Source: Deltaproteobacteria bacterium (GTDB lineage Bacteria > Desulfobacterota > Deferrisomatia > Deferrisomatales > BM512). Taken from it: a stretch of DNA of 64,000 nt. This document shows positions 60,938-64,000 of this stretch, piece after piece (position 1 is the first letter of the stretch; every line of letters begins with the position of its first letter). The position numbers and the translations under genes were made by a program. The notes beneath the pieces are model-generated. The model ran no database searches and was not told the origin of the DNA. It saw only the letters and a list, made by a program, of their open reading frames with translations. The stretch lies in the NCBI GenBank assembly GCA_002869015.1, contig PKTT01000006.1, positions 1 to 64,000 on the forward strand. The letters run 5' to 3'.

Positions 60938-61768
60938 TTAGCGGCGCTTTAGGCCCAGGGCGTTGGGCACTTTCCAGCTGACTCCGCCCGGGGAATAAAG
61001 GGCTCGGAGCTCTCCGGCTTCTACGAATAGCTGCGCCTCGCTTCCGCCCTCTGCATATTGAAGGCTCACAAGGTTCAAGGGCAACTCAAGAAGTCGCTTT
61101 ACAAGATCATGCATTGGGTATGAGGATTTGGTGTGGATAAAGAGGATCCTCCCCGCCTTGTCCATTCCTATTAGGGACGCGGGCCAGCGCTTTTCATCTT
61201 CGGCCCAGGTCACCTCACCCTCAGTCGAGAGCATCCTTATGGACTGCACCGCGCCCCAGTAGGAGGGCATAACCGCATCGCTCCCCTCCAACTCAAGGTC
61301 AACGAAGATTGCCTCTGGAGAGCTGCTGTCAAGTGGGTCGAAGAGTAGCACCGAGCGGTGCGCTGTAAGGTGGGGGTTGTTGAAGTGACCCCTCTTTCTC
61401 ATAAGGCTCACGGCCGTTACGCCATCCTCCTGATACATCGAAGCGTTTATCGCCGCCTTAAGTCCATATTCAATGGACCAGTCACGCAATGTTTTCGCCC
61501 CATCCTTGCCCCCATCCTCAGAGGCCATCATGAGAAAGGGTTTGTAAAGGGAGAGGTCGGCGCGCACAACGCGGATGACACCATCCCCGTCAGGCGGGGA
61601 TTCGGGGCCTCTAAACTCACCAAGCTCAAGGCCCTCGTCGATCTTTGTAAAGCCTCCGGGACCGCGCTTTGGAAAGGCGTAGTTCACCAAAAGAGCGAGC
61701 GAAAGCACCGCCAGCGCCCCTATGGCAACCCACCCCCGCATCTTTATCTTTCTTTTGCGCTTAGCCAT
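60938..61768 (-). CDS. phosphodiester glycosidase (NAGPA/DUF2233)-family protein
   Basis: The protein has 276 residues. A basic N-terminus and one transmembrane helix (GWVAIGALAVLSLALLVNYA) are followed by a NAGPA-like domain: VVRADLSLYKPFLM, GLKAAINASMYQEDG and the C-terminal LVSLQYAEGGSEAQLF, where most relatives have a Asp-Gly-Gly-x-S motif. It probably acts in the periplasm on a phosphodiester-linked sugar or glycolipid; the substrate is unknown. I chose ATG at 61768; TTG at 61783 is longer. It ends 81 bases before the ferredoxin gene. Confidence 0.8.
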   Translation of the reverse strand: MAKRKRKIKMRGWVAIGALAVLSLALLVNYAFPKRGPGGFTKIDEGLELGEFRGPESPPDGDGVIRVVRADLSLYKPFLMMASEDGGKDGAKTLRDWSIEYGLKAAINASMYQEDGVTAVSLMRKRGHFNNPHLTAHRSVLLFDPLDSSSPEAIFVDLELEGSDAVMPSYWGAVQSIRMLSTEGEVTWAEDEKRWPASLIGMDKAGRILFIHTKSSYPMHDLVKRLLELPLNLVSLQYAEGGSEAQLFVEAGELRALYSPGGVSWKVPNALGLKRR

Positions 61769-61911
61769 AACGCCCCGTCGCAAGTATTGGTAAGCATGGT
61801 ATTCTCGCGCCTTCCGCCTCTATTTACAAGTCCGCTTTGGCCTTTACCTCACCGGCGGCAGAGGGCATAATCTCCCTCGACTTACCACCCGATTTACCAC
61901 GGAGGCATCCC

Positions 61912-62712
61912 TTGGCAGTCTGGGACCTTAACCCCATCCTCTTAAAGCTCGGCCCACTTCAGTTACGCTACTACGGCGTATGCTTCGTAATAGCCCTCCT
62001 GGGCGGCTTTTACCTTATGCGAAAGCAGCTGATTCGAGGCGGCCGCGATAGCGAGACAGCGGAGAAGTTCTTGCTGCCGGCGGTGATAGCGGTGGTTGTC
62101 GGTGCTAGGGTGGGGCACGTTCTTTTCTATGAATTCGACCGTTTTATGGCGGACCCGCTCTACATGATCTATTTTTGGAGGGGCGGCCTGGCAAGCCACG
62201 GCGCCACGGTCGGGCTGCTAATCACCCTCTGGTGGTACTCTAGGCACATAAAGATGCCGCTCCTTGAGGTGTCCGACCGCTTCAGCTTCTCCGTTGCCTG
62301 GGCGGCTGCATGGGTGCGAATCGGCAACCTGACAAACTCCGAAATCGTGGGCCGGGTGACTAATGTGCCCTGGGGTGTGAAGTTTCCTCGCTATGATATC
62401 GGGGTGCCCTTGGCTCAGGTTCCGGTGAGGCACCCGAGCCAGCTATACGAGGCTGCCGGGGCGTTTGTCCTGCTCTTTATCCTGCTCTTGGCGGATAAAC
62501 TAATGGGTGGAGAGAAGCGTCCAACAGGGGCATTGGCGGCGCTCTGCCTCATCGGTTATTTTTCAGGTAGGTTTATAGTAGAGTTTGTAAAAGAGTATCA
62601 GACACTTGGGGCCTCCTCGCCACTGACCATGGGGCAGATACTCTCATTGCCATTTATCCTGCTCGGCGTTTTGGTGCTTGTATTTTCTTTTGGAAGGAGA
62701 ATAAGGGGTTGA
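61912..62712 (+). CDS. lgt: prolipoprotein diacylglyceryl transferase
   Basis: Integral membrane enzyme of 266 residues. Motifs: VWDLNPILLKLGPLQLRYYG near the N-terminus, FWRGGLASHGATVGLL with the H-G region, AWVRIGNLTNSEIVGRVT (Lgt signature) and VRHPSQLYEAAGAFVL. It adds diacylglycerol to lipobox cysteines. Several lipoproteins in this window are its substrates. The start is TTG at 61912, with GGAGG 6 bases upstream; the open frame extends to 61837 but lacks such a site. Confidence 0.95.
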   Translation: MAVWDLNPILLKLGPLQLRYYGVCFVIALLGGFYLMRKQLIRGGRDSETAEKFLLPAVIAVVVGARVGHVLFYEFDRFMADPLYMIYFWRGGLASHGATVGLLITLWWYSRHIKMPLLEVSDRFSFSVAWAAAWVRIGNLTNSEIVGRVTNVPWGVKFPRYDIGVPLAQVPVRHPSQLYEAAGAFVLLFILLLADKLMGGEKRPTGALAALCLIGYFSGRFIVEFVKEYQTLGASSPLTMGQILSLPFILLGVLVLVFSFGRRIRG

Positions 62713-63965
62713 GGTCAAGGTTTATCACGCTATTGGCATTTCTTTGCCTCTTCAATACTTTTGCCGTGGCAGGGCAGACCTCTCCCGCTGTGCCTATATA
62801 CGACCACATATCAGGCGATCTGCGCGAAGTGTCAATTGAGCCGGGGGACACCCTCTACGCAATCTCTGCGCGCCACGGAGTTTCCGTAGCTAATATCATG
62901 CGCGAAAACTCCATATCGGACGCCCGCAAAATCCGCGCAGGCAAAACCCTCACCATAAACACCCGACGCGTAATACCGGAAGCTACCGACAACGGCCTGG
63001 TCGCGGATATCGCCTCCGGCACCCTTTACCGTTTCGAGGGAGCAAGGCTGCTCTCCCGCTATCCCGCCGGATTCGGCACCACGATACGGCCGACCCCAAT
63101 CGGCACCTTTATCGTCCTCTTCGTTGATGAAAATGAGGAGTGGAGTTATCCAAAGAGCGTTGACGAGGAGCGTGAGCGTGAAGCGTCAATCGCGACCACC
63201 CGCCGCCCCCCGGAGCCGCCGAACACCTTTGGCCCTCTCTGGGTTCAGCTCTCCACCTGGGGCTTTGGAATACATGCAACTCCCTTCCCCTCTACCATCG
63301 GCTCATATATGTCGTTCCAGCATATCAGGGTCGGCAAGGAGGATATGAAGGAGCTGGCTGCGATAGCCGGCTCAGGCATGCGCCTTGAGTCCATCTACCA
63401 GCCGGTTAGGCTCGCCCTGCCACCCGACGGGACGGTCTGGCTTGAGGCCCATGATGATGTTTACGGCCTTGGCGAGCCCACAATCGACGATGTGCTCCTG
63501 GCCCTGGGCGACCGTGTCGAGGATGTTGACCGTGACCTTATCGAGCGGGTGCTTTTGGAAAAGAGCGGTGTCGCTGAGCTTGTCGGCAGGGATGGCGAAG
63601 GTGTGGGAGGCCTTACAGACGGAGCGAACGGGGCCTTTGCCGCTGAGGCTGAGTGGTCCTGCCTGGACTGTCCACCGGGGGAGAGCCGCAGGGTCACCCT
63701 ACAGCTCAAGGCCAAGCGCACGCTGACCCTCGAAGGAGCCTTCCCCCTTGACGTGTTGAACGCATCCGGGCAGCCAGTATACAACTCTTCGCCAAGCGGC
63801 GAGAGGATAGTACTAAAAGCCGGGGAGACGAGGAATTTCGTTTGGGATTTGATCACTTCCAAGGGGCAGCCGATACCGCCGGGGCAGTACACAGTCCTTA
63901 TCTCATTCACCCCCGAGGGTGAAGGTCCAGCTACGCTTGGGCTGCCGCTTTGGGTTGACCGTTAG
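62709..63965 (+). CDS. LysM/YkuD-fold protein lacking the catalytic cysteine
   Basis: The protein has 418 residues. Signal peptide, LysM domain (about 39-83, VSIEPGDTLYAISARHGVSV), YkuD/L,D-transpeptidase-like domain (about 97-225) and a C-terminal FlgD-like Ig domain (about 350-410, LDVLNASGQPVYNSS). The family active site S-H-G-C-I/V-R appears as S202-F-Q-H205-I-R207, so the nucleophilic cysteine is His. His189 (GIHATPFPSTIG) is kept. It probably binds the cell wall without cross-linking. The TTG start overlaps the lgt stop (TTGA). Confidence 0.85.
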   Translation: MRSRFITLLAFLCLFNTFAVAGQTSPAVPIYDHISGDLREVSIEPGDTLYAISARHGVSVANIMRENSISDARKIRAGKTLTINTRRVIPEATDNGLVADIASGTLYRFEGARLLSRYPAGFGTTIRPTPIGTFIVLFVDENEEWSYPKSVDEEREREASIATTRRPPEPPNTFGPLWVQLSTWGFGIHATPFPSTIGSYMSFQHIRVGKEDMKELAAIAGSGMRLESIYQPVRLALPPDGTVWLEAHDDVYGLGEPTIDDVLLALGDRVEDVDRDLIERVLLEKSGVAELVGRDGEGVGGLTDGANGAFAAEAEWSCLDCPPGESRRVTLQLKAKRTLTLEGAFPLDVLNASGQPVYNSSPSGERIVLKAGETRNFVWDLITSKGQPIPPGQYTVLISFTPEGEGPATLGLPLWVDR

Positions 63966-64000
63966 AAGGCAGGTGATCCTAGCCCACCTCTTCACAGGAG

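Noticed and set aside
61358-61870. 170-residue plus-strand frame ahead of lgt
   Set aside because: It is antisense to the NAGPA-type gene, with no signal or family.
1-64000. tRNA, rRNA, CRISPR, insertion sequences, phage genes
   Set aside because: No cloverleaf, rRNA motif, regular repeat-spacer array, transposase or integrase was seen.

Overview
The window reads as chromosomal DNA of a Gram-negative, moderately GC-rich bacterium. Outer-membrane biology is everywhere: an Omp85/TamB pair, FadL, a porin, many lipoproteins and Lgt. The mix of a decaheme cytochrome, CarD, a fused IspDF, a TolQ plus two TolR plus AgmX/PglI-domain cluster, ferredoxin-DUF362 proteins and a VolA-like lipase fits a member of the former Deltaproteobacteria (Myxococcota, Desulfobacterota, Desulfuromonadota or a neighbouring uncultured phylum). 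That placement is inference. Nearly all sequence is coding, genes commonly overlap by 4 bases (ATGA, GTGA or TTGA), and I saw no rRNA, tRNA, CRISPR array, insertion sequence or phage gene.

Region by region. 0-2.1 kb (minus): an outer-membrane barrel followed by a 10-heme c-type cytochrome, resembling a porin-cytochrome conduit. 2.1-2.95 kb: an AT-rich gap with repeated CRP-like sites. 2.95-4.2 kb: a LysM-amidase with its own promoter. 4.3-19.5 kb (minus): the most striking part, a 13-gene run with a UDP-sugar pyrophosphorylase, a degenerate OmpA-like protein, coiled-coil and TPR proteins, two TPR lipoproteins, a small secreted protein, TolQ, two TolR, a TonB-like transmembrane protein with an AgmX/PglI C-terminal domain, a HEAT-repeat protein and a beta-helix protein. 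It resembles the Agl/Glt gliding and Nfs spore-coat machines of Myxococcus, but its own version looks undescribed. 19.6-25.1 kb: an unknown protein, a FliA/WhiG-type sigma factor, IspDF, PIN/TRAM, CarD, a ferredoxin-DUF362 protein and a small membrane protein.

25.1-31.9 kb: a queuosine-mannosyltransferase-like enzyme, then a lipid-scavenging set of acyl-CoA synthetase, FadL and VolA-like lipase. 32.1-33.6 kb: a TPR protein and a cytidylate-kinase-like protein, separated by back-to-back terminators. 34-44.6 kb (plus): a tightly packed run of PhoH, PBP1A, PabB, PabC, ferredoxin-DUF362, HyuA-like protein, histone-deacetylase-like protein with a C-terminal CxxC pair, and a YprB-type RNase H-fold protein. 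44.6-55.1 kb (minus): tamB, a tamA-like Omp85 gene, then cobU, cobT, cobS and cobC, completing the lower cobalamin loop. 55.3-58.4 kb (plus): a DHH/DHHA1 phosphoesterase, a degenerate histidine-kinase-like protein and a lipoprotein. 58.5-61.8 kb (minus): a PepSY membrane protein, a modified ferredoxin with a palindromic operator, and a NAGPA-type protein. 61.9-64 kb (plus): Lgt and a LysM/YkuD-fold protein whose catalytic cysteine is replaced.

Several strong promoters share the form TTGACA, 17 bases, then a hexamer near TAGnnT. Many genes start with GTG or TTG preceded by a good Shine-Dalgarno sequence; I moved starts accordingly and say so in each entry.
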